In this document: positions 42,881 to 51,765 of the stretch, piece after piece
Layout: each line of letters opens with the position of its first letter
Numbering within the stretch: position 1 is the first letter of the stretch
Assembly (NCBI RefSeq): GCF_021389935.1
Contig: NZ_CP089979.1
Location: 3,019,001 to 3,083,000, forward strand
Reading direction: 5' to 3'
From: Fulvivirga ligni
GTDB taxonomy: Bacteria; Bacteroidota; Bacteroidia; Cytophagales; Cyclobacteriaceae
DNA length: 64,000 nt
The notes under the pieces: generated by a model
Database searches by the model: none
Seen by the model: only the letters and a program-made list of their open reading frames with translations
Told to the model about the DNA's origin: nothing
Made by a program: the position numbers and the translations under genes

Positions 42881-43904
42881 AAACAGAGCGAGGCTGCTCC
42901 ATAGGTTCAGCCTCATTACTCTTATTGCTGTATATGTACTTATCCTGGTAGGAGGGATTGTAAGAAGTACAGGTTCAGGAATGGGATGCCCCGATTGGCC
43001 AAAATGCTTTGGAAACTGGGTGCCACCTACAGATCAATCTGAACTGCCTGCTGACTACAAGGATATTTACGCTAACAAGAGAGCACAGAAAAATGTGAGG
43101 TTCGCCAAATATTTGACAGCTCTGGGGTTTGATGATACAGCTAATAGGATTCTGAATGATGAATCCATTTTAGTAGAGAACGATTTTAATAAATATAAAA
43201 CTTGGACGGAGTATGTGAATAGGTTAGTGGGGGTTTTAATCGGCTTCTTTATTCTTATCACATTCATACTGTCTTTACGATACTTGAAACAAAACAAGAC
43301 CATATTCTTTGTAGCGGCAGCTACATTACTTCTGGTAATCTTTCAGGGGTGGATAGGTTCTATAGTGGTATCTACCAATCTGGTGCCATGGATGGTGACT
43401 ATTCATATGTTCTTGGCCATGGTTATAGTGGCATTACTGGTTTATCTTTATTTTGTTACTGGTAACGAGGACAATGCTAATTATGTAAGTGGCGTTAAAG
43501 GTCTTCTTGTAGCTTGTATGGCTACTTCTTTAATTCAGGTATTTTTAGGAACACAGGTGAGAGAGGTCATTGATGTAGTAGCGGCTAGCTTAGGTAATGA
43601 TCAAAGGCTTCAATGGGTGAATAATCTTGGCGGAGAGTTTATAGTTCATAGATCTTTCAGCTGGGTGGTGCTGTTATTACATGTAGTATTGATCTATATG
43701 CTTGTTAAGAACTCAGTGAAATCTTCATTAGCTTATGGAATTATGGCTACAGTATTAGTGGCGATCATAAGCGGAGTTTCAATGGCTTATTTTGGCATTC
43801 CTGCTTTTATTCAACCTGTTCATCTTTTATTGGGAACTTTAATTTTTGGACTTCAATTCTTATTGTTTTTACAACTTAATAATAAGAGGAAGTTAGAGAT
43901 ATAA
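42861..43904 (+). CDS. ctaA: Heme A synthase CtaA (COX15-type)
   Basis: 347 aa, about eight helices. RSTGSGMGCPDWPKCFGNWVPP carries the family's paired cysteines, and later His residues (TIHMFLAM, VHRSFSW, QPVHLLLG) are heme ligands. It oxidises the methyl of heme O to formyl, making heme A for the adjacent oxidase. Start ATG lies within coxA, 20 bases of overlap, suggesting translational coupling. The stop overlaps the ctaB start. Confidence 0.93.
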   Translation: MIRTDTKNRARLLHRFSLITLIAVYVLILVGGIVRSTGSGMGCPDWPKCFGNWVPPTDQSELPADYKDIYANKRAQKNVRFAKYLTALGFDDTANRILNDESILVENDFNKYKTWTEYVNRLVGVLIGFFILITFILSLRYLKQNKTIFFVAAATLLLVIFQGWIGSIVVSTNLVPWMVTIHMFLAMVIVALLVYLYFVTGNEDNANYVSGVKGLLVACMATSLIQVFLGTQVREVIDVVAASLGNDQRLQWVNNLGGEFIVHRSFSWVVLLLHVVLIYMLVKNSVKSSLAYGIMATVLVAIISGVSMAYFGIPAFIQPVHLLLGTLIFGLQFLLFLQLNNKRKLEI

Positions 43905-44797
43905 TGATTGCTAATAACACAACATATAAAATTAGTTTGATTTCACTGAAGGTGAAAAGCTTTATAGAACTCTTGAAGGTGAGGCTTTCACTATTGGTGG
44001 CATTTTCTTGCGGATTTGGATACGTACTTGGAGCAAAAGGAGATATTCATTGGGGCGAACTATTAGCCATCTGTTTTGGAGGGTTTTTGATTTCTGGATC
44101 TTCAGTCATTATCAATCAGATTATTGAAAAGGATTTAGATAAGCTTATGTCTAGAACCATGAACAGACCATTGCCGACTAATCGTATTTCGGTAACGGAA
44201 GCCATGGTATTTACATTCCTTACTGCGGCCTTGGGGTTATGGATTCTTAGTTTCTATACCAACGGCCTTACAGTATGGTTGTCTTTGGTTTCAATGATCC
44301 TATACAGCTTTGTATATACGCCTTTAAAGAGAGTAGGACCAATAGCAGTATTTGTAGGAGCTATACCTGGAGCTTTACCTCCTTTATTAGGATGGACTGC
44401 AGCTACAGGACAATTATCTTATGAGGCATTAATAATATTTGGAATTCAATTTATCTGGCAGTTTCCTCATTTCTGGGCTATCGCATGGGTGGCGGATGAT
44501 GATTATAAGAAAGCCGGATTTAAGCTTCTGCCTTCTGGTGGAAAGAAAGATATGAACACAGCAGTTCAGATCATGATCTATACGCTTTTCCTTATTCCTT
44601 TAGGATTGCTGCCAGCTAAGTTTGGCATCACAGGAATAGATTCGGCTATCGTGGTTACTGTTTGTGGCGTGCTGTTCCTGGCTCAGACATTCTCATTGAT
44701 GAGACATGGAAACAGGAAGTCAGCATTAAGAATTATGTTTGGGTCATTCTTATATTTACCTATCGTGCAGATAGCGTTTTTATTAGACAAAGTGTAA
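43904..44797 (+). CDS. ctaB: Protoheme IX farnesyltransferase CtaB (heme O synthase)
   Basis: 297 aa, UbiA-type prenyltransferase with seven to nine helices. The aspartate-rich site is NQIIEKDLDKLMSRTMNRPLP (about 70-90), and a second is ADDDYKKAGFKLLP (about 195-210). It adds farnesyl to heme B to give heme O. Overlaps the stop of ctaA by one base (TAATG). Confidence 0.95.
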   Translation: MIANNTTYKISLISLKVKSFIELLKVRLSLLVAFSCGFGYVLGAKGDIHWGELLAICFGGFLISGSSVIINQIIEKDLDKLMSRTMNRPLPTNRISVTEAMVFTFLTAALGLWILSFYTNGLTVWLSLVSMILYSFVYTPLKRVGPIAVFVGAIPGALPPLLGWTAATGQLSYEALIIFGIQFIWQFPHFWAIAWVADDDYKKAGFKLLPSGGKKDMNTAVQIMIYTLFLIPLGLLPAKFGITGIDSAIVVTVCGVLFLAQTFSLMRHGNRKSALRIMFGSFLYLPIVQIAFLLDKV

Positions 44798-44803
44798 GGA
44801 GGA

Positions 44804-45397
44804 ATGGAGATGACATCAGATTTTAAATTAGTAGAAGAGCCAGAAAAGACATTATCAATGCATCCTAAAAAGTTTGCATTGTGGTTATTCATGGTTACTG
44901 TAGTGATGATATTTGCGGCTTTAACAAGTGCTTATATCGTGAGACAAGCAGAAGGCAAGTGGTTGGTATTTGAACTGCCACAAATTTTCTGGTACTCTAC
45001 AGCTTTGATTGCTATGAGCAGTATTTCTATGCATTGGGCTTATCTTTCAGCTAAGAGAGATAATCTGGACATGGTAAAGGTGGCCGTAGTGATTACAACC
45101 ATATTAGGATTATTATTTACAGCTAGCCAATACTACGGTTTCTTAGCACTGGCAGAGGAAGGATACCATTTTTCAAGTAATGATGTATCGGTTTCTTTTC
45201 TCATAGTTTTAGTAGGACTACATGTAGTTCACTTATTAAGTGGGATTATTGTTTTAATCATTACTTTAGTGTCTACATTTAAGTACAAAGTACATTCTAA
45301 GAATTTAACTAGGTTACAAATGTGTGTTACCTACTGGCATTTCTTAGATGTGCTATGGATTTATTTATTTATATTTTTATTATTGAATCATAATTAG
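44804..45397 (+). CDS. Cytochrome c oxidase subunit III-like protein (short form)
   Basis: 197 aa, five helices. FALWLFMVTVVMIFAALTSAYIV, ILGLLFTASQYYGF and GLHVVHLLSGIIVLIITLV with CVTYWHFLDVLWIYLFIFL form the subunit III fold. A second and longer subunit III follows 17 bases later. In Bacteroidota the short form is a normal companion; whether both reside in the complex is not shown by sequence. Confidence 0.88.
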   Translation: MEMTSDFKLVEEPEKTLSMHPKKFALWLFMVTVVMIFAALTSAYIVRQAEGKWLVFELPQIFWYSTALIAMSSISMHWAYLSAKRDNLDMVKVAVVITTILGLLFTASQYYGFLALAEEGYHFSSNDVSVSFLIVLVGLHVVHLLSGIIVLIITLVSTFKYKVHSKNLTRLQMCVTYWHFLDVLWIYLFIFLLLNHN

Positions 45398-45414
45398 AGA
45401 TTTAAAGTATCATT

Positions 45415-46185
45415 ATGTCAACTACCACACAGACAATTGATGGCCCAAAGAGAAGTATTTGGGATGGCGGGCAGTCACCGTTTAAGGCAAGTTATGGAAA
45501 ACTAATGATGTGGTTTTTCTTATTGTCAGATGCATTTACTTTTTCTGCCTTACTAATTACTTACGGAATGGTAAGATCTGCACATCAGGCTTATGATGGA
45601 GCAGCTGAAGCTTTCCAATTCTCCAATGAGTATTGGCCTATTCCTGAAAAAGTATTTAATGCCGTTCCTTTTTTACACGGACAAGATCTTCCTCTTGTGT
45701 TTGTGGGTATCATGACTTTTATCCTTATCATGAGTAGTGTTACTATGGTATTAGGTGTGGAAGCTGGACACAGAATGGATAGAAAAGCGGTTGAAAAATG
45801 GATGCTTTGGACTATCATCGGTGGTCTTGTATTCTTAGGCTGTCAGGCTTGGGAGTGGACACACTACATAGTAGGAACTGAGAGTGGTACTGCAATGAAT
45901 TTCCTGGTTAATGGTAGTTGGATGGAGAAAACAATTTTCGGTGCTAACCTTACTGTGAACCAGTACGGTCCAGCTGACTTTGCAGATTTCTTCTTCTTTA
46001 TCACTGGTTTCCATGGTACTCACGTATTCAGTGGTGTTGTATTAAATTTCTTAATTTACTATAACACAGTGAAGGGAGTTTATGATAAGAGAGGTAGCTA
46101 TGAAATGGTAGAGAAAGTAGGTCTTTACTGGCACTTTGTAGACCTTGTATGGGTATTCGTATTCACCTTCTTTTATTTGGTTTAA
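45415..46185 (+). CDS. coxC: Cytochrome c oxidase subunit III
   Basis: 256 aa, five to seven helices. GKLMMWFFLLSDAFTFSALLITYGMVR, WMLWTIIGGLVFLGCQAWEWTHYI, FFFFITGFHGTHVFSGVVLNFLIYYN and VGLYWHFVDLVWVFVFTFFYL are typical. It supports proton uptake and oxygen access in the aa3 oxidase. Confidence 0.92.
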   Translation: MSTTTQTIDGPKRSIWDGGQSPFKASYGKLMMWFFLLSDAFTFSALLITYGMVRSAHQAYDGAAEAFQFSNEYWPIPEKVFNAVPFLHGQDLPLVFVGIMTFILIMSSVTMVLGVEAGHRMDRKAVEKWMLWTIIGGLVFLGCQAWEWTHYIVGTESGTAMNFLVNGSWMEKTIFGANLTVNQYGPADFADFFFFITGFHGTHVFSGVVLNFLIYYNTVKGVYDKRGSYEMVEKVGLYWHFVDLVWVFVFTFFYLV

Positions 46186-46204
46186 GATTATAAAATATTA
46201 AGAT

Positions 46205-46543
46205 ATGCACGCTGAAGAGACAACACACGTACAAGTACAACCGGCAGATAAGAATAAGATTAGAAAGATATGGCTGACAGCTGGTATTTTAGCAGCTATT
46301 ACAGCCGTAGAATTCATCATTGCTTTTACTATTCCATTATCAATGGAAACTCTAAGAATAGCGATTTTCGTAGGGTTAACCATCGTGAAAGCATTTTATA
46401 TCGTAGGTGAATTCATGCACTTGAAATATGAAATGAAGTCATTAATTTGGTCTATTCTAATTCCATTGATCTTCGTAGTATGGATGCTTATTGCATTCTT
46501 GTATGAAGGAATGGCCATATTTGATGTGAGATTCTTAAACTAA
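46205..46543 (+). CDS. Cytochrome c oxidase subunit IV (prokaryotic COX4-type)
   Basis: 112 aa, three helices (about 22-42, 50-72, 80-105). VGLTIVKAFYIVGEFMHLKYE is the conserved core of this family. A small accessory subunit stabilising the oxidase. A perfect-stem terminator follows, which marks the end of the structural subunit genes. Confidence 0.9.
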   Translation: MHAEETTHVQVQPADKNKIRKIWLTAGILAAITAVEFIIAFTIPLSMETLRIAIFVGLTIVKAFYIVGEFMHLKYEMKSLIWSILIPLIFVVWMLIAFLYEGMAIFDVRFLN

Positions 46544-46565
46544 GAATTAAAAATATATGATCTTA

Positions 46566-46600
46566 AAATAAGGCTAGCGGTGAAAACCCTAGCCTTATTT
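46566..46600 (+). terminator. Hairpin terminator between subunit IV and the Sco-like gene
   Basis: AAATAAGGCTAG at 46566-46577 pairs perfectly with CTAGCCTTATTT at 46589-46600 across an 11-base loop, with a T-rich 3' arm. It ends 14 bases before the ATG at 46614, so downstream genes are read through only in part or have their own promoter. Confidence 0.75.
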
Positions 46601-46613
46601 TATGTTTAGCATT

Positions 46614-47141
46614 ATGAACAAAGTCATTAAAGTCGCTTTTCTGGTTATTACACTGGCCATACCAGTGGGAATATTCCTGTTTTTAAAAGTATTCGGTAAT
46701 AACAAATTTGATATTCCAGTTTATTACCAGGAGGCAGGTACCACCACGGATTGTGGTGAGCTAGGTGCGGATTATACAATTCCAGATTCGTTAAAAGCTG
46801 AAGGGAAAGGGCAACTAGTATTTTTCTATCAGCCTTCCATAGCAGATCCGCTGGAAATCAGTAATCAATTTGTGAGGTTGAAGGATACATTTAATGACCA
46901 AATGCCGACCTTTGTACTCTATAGTTCTAAGCAAGTTGAAATTGAGGGAGTGCCAACCACTGTATATAATAGACAAACTTATGATAAGGTGCTCAATTGT
47001 GCTTATGCGGCCGAGTATTCTGGTCAGTATGTTTCAGTGGATAAGTTAGGCAGGATTAGAGGCTATTATGCCACTGATTTGGATGAACAAGATAGGTTAA
47101 TCGTAGAATTAAAGATTTTAAATGAAAACGGAGAGAATTGA
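46614..47141 (+). CDS. Sco-like thioredoxin-fold protein lacking the copper-binding cysteines
   Basis: 175 aa from ATG 46614; an ATG at 46602 lies at the foot of the terminator and is less likely. One N-terminal helix (about 7-25) anchors a periplasmic Sco/SenC-like domain. The strand GKGQLVFFYQPSIADPLEISNQFVRL matches the Sco active-site region, but PSIADP stands where Sco has CxxxCP. The C-terminal VSVDKLGRIRGYYATDLDEQDRLIVELKIL fits well. So an assembly factor by position, without classic copper ligands. Two other Cys (DCGELG, VLNCAYA) remain. It overlaps the DUF420 gene by 20 bases. Confidence 0.75.
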   Translation: MNKVIKVAFLVITLAIPVGIFLFLKVFGNNKFDIPVYYQEAGTTTDCGELGADYTIPDSLKAEGKGQLVFFYQPSIADPLEISNQFVRLKDTFNDQMPTFVLYSSKQVEIEGVPTTVYNRQTYDKVLNCAYAAEYSGQYVSVDKLGRIRGYYATDLDEQDRLIVELKILNENGEN

Positions 47142-47652
47142 TAAGGAGGTAAAGTATAAGAAGCTCATAGTAGCTTTATCTATCATTATACCTGTTGCGG
47201 TAGCAGTTTTGTTTAAAGTACGCATAGAAGGACTGGATTTTTCGTTTTTGCCACCTATTTATGCTGGTATCAATGGCTTTACTGCTATTTGCCTGATATG
47301 GGCTTTCATTGCCATTAAAAACAATAATTGGAAACTGCATGAGAAGCTAATGAAGGTTTGTATTGGCCTGTCGGCTGCTTTCTTGGTCATGTACGTGTTA
47401 TATCACATGACCAGTGATTCTACTCACTTTGGTGGTGAGGGTTTCATTAAGTATCTCTATTACTTTATTCTGGTATCACATATTATCTTATCAGTAGCCG
47501 TAATTCCTATGGTGTTATTTACCTTTGTAAGAGCGCTTGCTGAGAGATTTGATAAACATAAAAAGTTAGCTAGAATCACGTTTCCCGTTTGGCTGTATGT
47601 GGCAATTACGGGAGTGATAGTGTACTTTATGATCAGTCCTTATTACGTATAA
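47122..47652 (+). CDS. DUF420 membrane protein (cytochrome oxidase-associated)
   Basis: 176 aa with about four to five helices. LPPIYAGINGFTAICLIWAFIAIKNNNWKLHEKLMKVCIGLSAAFLVMYVLYHM is the DUF420 core, with several conserved His/Lys. DUF420 genes commonly accompany oxidase assembly genes; the biochemical role is unknown. Starts inside the previous gene, implying coupling. Confidence 0.88.
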   Translation: MKTERIDKEVKYKKLIVALSIIIPVAVAVLFKVRIEGLDFSFLPPIYAGINGFTAICLIWAFIAIKNNNWKLHEKLMKVCIGLSAAFLVMYVLYHMTSDSTHFGGEGFIKYLYYFILVSHIILSVAVIPMVLFTFVRALAERFDKHKKLARITFPVWLYVAITGVIVYFMISPYYV

Positions 47653-47685
47653 ACTATTATTTTTCAATTCTTGTTTGTAAAAGTA

Positions 47686-47958
47686 ATGATGAAAAAACTA
47701 TTAGTATCTTCTTTTCTTATTGCCGCAATGGTGCTGGTAAATAGTGTGGGTGCATTCGCACAGTGTGCTATGTGTAGGGCTACTGTAGAGAATAATGTGA
47801 GCAATGGTGATGTTGGCATTGGAGCAGGACTTAATTTCGGCATTATGTACTTATTTGTAATGCCTTATTTGGCAGTGTCAGTGGTAGCTTACTTCTGGTA
47901 TAAGAAAAGTAGAGCTAATGCCAAAGCCAAGCAAACCAGAAGCCGGGTAGCCTGGTAA
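47686..47958 (+). CDS. Small secreted/membrane CxxC protein, cytochrome-cluster associated
   Basis: 90 aa from tandem ATGs at 47686/47689; an upstream TTG is also open. Signal peptide (KLLVSSFLIAAMVLVNSVGAFAQ) precedes mature CAMCRATVENNVSNGD, putting a CxxC at the mature N-terminus. One membrane helix follows (about 50-72), then a basic tail. The mature start at Gln-Cys leaves the CxxC exposed in the periplasm. A role in metal or redox delivery to the oxidase is inferred from position and the CxxC only. Confidence 0.75.
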   Translation: MMKKLLVSSFLIAAMVLVNSVGAFAQCAMCRATVENNVSNGDVGIGAGLNFGIMYLFVMPYLAVSVVAYFWYKKSRANAKAKQTRSRVAW

Positions 47959-48023
47959 TTTATTGACCCTGATCATCTCTGGATAATATTTCATTCTTAT
48001 ATTAATGGTATAAATTTTGAGCC

Positions 48024-48056
48024 TTTGAGGGTAGTTGTATTAAATCACTATCTTTA
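48024..48056 (+). promoter_or_regulatory. Likely promoter of the histidine kinase gene
   Basis: TTTG at 48024-48027, 21 bases, then TATCTTTA at 48049-48056 (one mismatch to TAnnTTTG). It would start transcription about 20 bases before the TTG start at 48082. A GGTAT-N3-TTTT element also lies at 48007-48018. Confidence 0.5.
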
Positions 48057-48081
48057 GCCACCTAACTCTTGTATTATATCA

Positions 48082-51000
48082 TTGCTTGCTAATTATAAAA
48101 AGATCCTCCTTGCCAGCTCACTGATTTGTTTTCTATCAGCTACGGCCTTATATTTTCTACATGAATCAGATTCTCCTTCTCAGGAAGAATTTACAGCTCA
48201 TATTACCAGTAATATGCAGGAAGAAGCTCTGGAGCTTCAAAGGGAGGTGGTTCCGATACTTGAGAATTTAGAGCAAAGTAACGAACTTCTTTTTTCATCT
48301 ATACCTCATCCTTCTCATCCGTTTTATGTGTATAAAAGTGGCCGCTTAGTATATTGGTCAGATTACCGGTTTGTACCTGAATACAGGTATCTGGCGGGTG
48401 ACTATACTTATAAATTCGTAAAGTCTTTAAGAAAGGAATATTTAGTAAGAAAATGGTCTGTTGACGAGACTGATTACGAAGTGTATGGTGCCATAATGCT
48501 TCATAGTACTTATAAGATAGATAATAACTACGTGCACTCGGGGTATAATCCCAGTATTTTCTCCAGCCAATCATTGAAGCTTTTCTCCACAGATATGACT
48601 GTCGGGCAGCCTGTATGTATCGATAATGATAATTGCATATTCAGAGTGCTTTATGGTGAGAATTATACAGAGGCTCAAAGACATGTTAATTATATAATTG
48701 CAGCATTGTATGCTTTAAGTATAGTGTTTTTATTAGGCTACTGTATTTCATTTTTCTATTCAGAGAAGCCTGGATTTTTAAAGTTTGCTCTGCTGGTCAT
48801 TATCCTAATAGGTCTTAGGGCTTTGATGTTATTGCTGAATTTTCCAAACGGTCTGGTAGATATAGGTCTTTTTGATTCGCGCTACTTTGCTTCTTCCAGC
48901 CTAAACCCATCTTTTGGTGACTTATTGATCAACCTGATTTTTGTGCTAATCATCTCGCTTTACTATTTTCTGAATAATGATAAGATGGTGCCTCAATATT
49001 GGCTTGATAAACTAAATGTGCAAAGCCGATTTATAATGCTGGTACTCATTTCCGGGATGATGTTGCTGGTATTTCACTTTCAGTACCTGGTGCTCCAAAC
49101 CATTTATCATAACTCTCAGGTGAGCTATGATGTGAACAGAGGCCTTGAAGTTGACGGGCACAGATGGGTCGCGCTCATAATCTTTGTGTTAGGCTCTGCT
49201 ATTACTTTCCTGCTCTTCCATATTGGATATAAGTGGCTTTTCGTACTTAGTGGAAAGCGTAGAAGGATATTACTTGCTTTCGGGGTGAGTAGCCTGCTGT
49301 TTATAATGATTAATTTTTTCGTGGGCCAGGTCTACGTGTATAGCTTCATAGTAGCCACCTCTTTGTTTATTGTACTGTTGCTGTCTGGCCTTCCTGATTA
49401 TGTAATTAAGCTCAGTTATAATACCTTCCTTTATTTCTTTACTTTCCTGATAGCTTCAGCAGTAATTGGAGCATTGTCTATAGACCATTTTGAAAACGAG
49501 CAGGAGAGGGAGAAGAAACTTAAATTTGCCAATCAGTTCTTAATTGAGAACGATAACCTGGCTGAGTACCTGCTATCTGAGGTTAACCAGAACATAAAGC
49601 AAGATTTATTCATTCAGGGAAGGATGTCCAGTCCATTTTTCTCAAAAGATGTTATCAAGTCAAAGATTAAACAGGTTTATCTGGGGAGCTATTTTGATAA
49701 GTATGAAATCAAAATCTACCTGTATAATGCGAACGGCAAGTCTTTTGATAATACTGAGAATCAACTTTCTCCCGAGGAAATTAATGAATTTGATGTAGCA
49801 GAGTATAAGACCAATTATGACGGTATATACTTCATTAATAGGCTCGGTATCAATGCCTCAAAGAGGTATTTAGATTTCATTGAGATTAAAAGAAGGGGAG
49901 TACTGATGGGGTACGTGATTATGGATCTTAACCTGAAAAGAATCATTCCTGAAAATGTATATCCTGAGCTGTTAGTAGATAATAGATTTTTAACTCCTTA
50001 TCAAAATGCCAATTACAGTTACGCTGTATATTCTCAAGGTGTAATCACTTATCATTCAGGTGATTATAATTACATTACGGATTTTGATAAGGAGCTGTTG
50101 AGCGAAAGCGAATTGTTTGCGGGCGCACTGAGTCATGGTGGTTATTTGCACTTAGCGGTAAAGGATAATCAGGGGAGGATCATTGTGATAAGCTCAAATA
50201 ATCATCCTTTATCGGATATATTTAGTAATTTTTCATTTCTCTTTCTTACTCAGGTATTTGTTTTCCTAATCATAGTGGCATGTTTTGCTTTATACTACAG
50301 CTTCCAGAAAGTTACGCTTAACTACTCAGCCAGGATACAGCTCTACCTGAATGCAGCATTCTTTTTACCACTTATTGCGGTAAGCATCACTACCCTAAGT
50401 GTCATCAATTCGTCATTCCGAAAGGAGGTGAATGAGGAGTATTTCAAAAAAGCAGAGAGCATAAGTGCTAATCTGAGTGATCCATTAAAATCATTTATAC
50501 AGCAAAACACCACGGATCATGATGAGCTAAGGAGCAAAATTGCTGAGGTGGCTAAATATGCTGGAGTAGATGTAAACTTGTTTAGTATACGTGGGCGGTT
50601 ATTGGCCAGTAGCCAGCCTCTGATTTATGAGAATGATTTACTTTCTCAGTACATAAACCCAAGAGCGTTAGGTAAAATACGGGAGCAGGGAGAAAATGCT
50701 TATGTAACTACAGAGGCTGTTGGCAACTTGGATTTCTACAGCACCTTCTATGCCGTAAAGTCATTTGAAAGTGGCCAGTTAATTGGAATTTTGAGTATAC
50801 CTTTCTTCCAATCAGAATATACCATTCAGCAAAATCAGGTAGAGGTATTGACAACGGTAACGAACATTTTCTCAGTGATCTTTTTGTTCTTTCTACTGGT
50901 ATCTTATTTGGCCGCAAAGTGGTTAACCTTTCCATTGGTATTGATCACTCAGAAGCTGAAGAAAACAACACTTACAGGATTTAATGAACCGCTCACATGG

Positions 51001-51765
51001 AAAGCTGATGATGAAATAGGGCTAATGGTGAGTGAATATAATCGAATGCTTCTCAACCTTGAGGATAGTAAGAAGGCTCTGGCAAGGACTGAAAAGGAAT
51101 CAGCATGGAGAGAGATTGCGCAGCAGGTAGCCCACGAAATCAAGAATCCTTTGACTCCGATGAAGTTGACTTTACAGCATTTAAGAAGGCGTATTCAAGG
51201 TACAGCTCAGGATGGAGACTTCGAAAAGCCGATAGATAGTTTGCTGGTTCAGGTGGATACTTTGAATGATATTGCCTCGTCATTCAGCTCCTTTGCTAAA
51301 ATGCCTATTCCTGAAAATGAGGTGTATGAGCTTGGAGCTGTAGTGAAAAATACGGTAAGCCTGCTAGAGAATACCGAATTCACTGAGATTTTCTTAGAAT
51401 TGCCAGCAGATCCGGTGTTTACCAGAGGTGATGAACAGCTTATGGGGCGAATAATTTCTAACATTATTATCAATGCTATTCAGGCAAGAGAAAAAGATAG
51501 CTTGACTGTTCATGTAAATCTTACTATTCTTAACAAACAGAAGCTGTTACTTGAAATTAGAGATAATGGCCCTGGAATAGACGAATCAATTCACAACAAG
51601 ATTTTTATTCCTAATTTTAGTACAAAGGAAACTGGGTCTGGCATAGGCCTGGCAATAGCAAAGCACGGTGTAGAGCATGCAGGAGGAAAAATATGGTTTG
51701 AGACTGAGCAGGGAAGTGGCACCTCATTTTTTATTGAATTGCCCATTGTCCCTAATGAAGGCTAG
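48082..51765 (+). CDS. Large NtrY-like membrane sensor histidine kinase
   Basis: 1227 aa, TTG start 48082; a stop at 48055-48057 excludes longer starts. One helix at about 6-25, then a large periplasmic domain to about 205, about seven helices between 207 and 470, a second sensory domain to about 720, more helices, a Cache-like domain, and a final helix near 915-935. Then HAMP (KWLTFPLVLITQKLKK), a dimerisation helix with phospho-His in VAHEIKNPLTPMKLTL, and an ATPase domain with N box NIIINAIQAREK and G boxes DNGPGID and GSGIGLAI. No response regulator gene is beside it. It overlaps the surface protein gene by 11 bases. Confidence 0.88.
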   Translation: MLANYKKILLASSLICFLSATALYFLHESDSPSQEEFTAHITSNMQEEALELQREVVPILENLEQSNELLFSSIPHPSHPFYVYKSGRLVYWSDYRFVPEYRYLAGDYTYKFVKSLRKEYLVRKWSVDETDYEVYGAIMLHSTYKIDNNYVHSGYNPSIFSSQSLKLFSTDMTVGQPVCIDNDNCIFRVLYGENYTEAQRHVNYIIAALYALSIVFLLGYCISFFYSEKPGFLKFALLVIILIGLRALMLLLNFPNGLVDIGLFDSRYFASSSLNPSFGDLLINLIFVLIISLYYFLNNDKMVPQYWLDKLNVQSRFIMLVLISGMMLLVFHFQYLVLQTIYHNSQVSYDVNRGLEVDGHRWVALIIFVLGSAITFLLFHIGYKWLFVLSGKRRRILLAFGVSSLLFIMINFFVGQVYVYSFIVATSLFIVLLLSGLPDYVIKLSYNTFLYFFTFLIASAVIGALSIDHFENEQEREKKLKFANQFLIENDNLAEYLLSEVNQNIKQDLFIQGRMSSPFFSKDVIKSKIKQVYLGSYFDKYEIKIYLYNANGKSFDNTENQLSPEEINEFDVAEYKTNYDGIYFINRLGINASKRYLDFIEIKRRGVLMGYVIMDLNLKRIIPENVYPELLVDNRFLTPYQNANYSYAVYSQGVITYHSGDYNYITDFDKELLSESELFAGALSHGGYLHLAVKDNQGRIIVISSNNHPLSDIFSNFSFLFLTQVFVFLIIVACFALYYSFQKVTLNYSARIQLYLNAAFFLPLIAVSITTLSVINSSFRKEVNEEYFKKAESISANLSDPLKSFIQQNTTDHDELRSKIAEVAKYAGVDVNLFSIRGRLLASSQPLIYENDLLSQYINPRALGKIREQGENAYVTTEAVGNLDFYSTFYAVKSFESGQLIGILSIPFFQSEYTIQQNQVEVLTTVTNIFSVIFLFFLLVSYLAAKWLTFPLVLITQKLKKTTLTGFNEPLTWKADDEIGLMVSEYNRMLLNLEDSKKALARTEKESAWREIAQQVAHEIKNPLTPMKLTLQHLRRRIQGTAQDGDFEKPIDSLLVQVDTLNDIASSFSSFAKMPIPENEVYELGAVVKNTVSLLENTEFTEIFLELPADPVFTRGDEQLMGRIISNIIINAIQAREKDSLTVHVNLTILNKQKLLLEIRDNGPGIDESIHNKIFIPNFSTKETGSGIGLAIAKHGVEHAGGKIWFETEQGSGTSFFIELPIVPNEG

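Noticed and set aside
44804-46185. Two subunit III genes as a recent duplication
   Set aside because: They are clearly diverged in length and sequence and co-occur regularly in Bacteroidota oxidase clusters.
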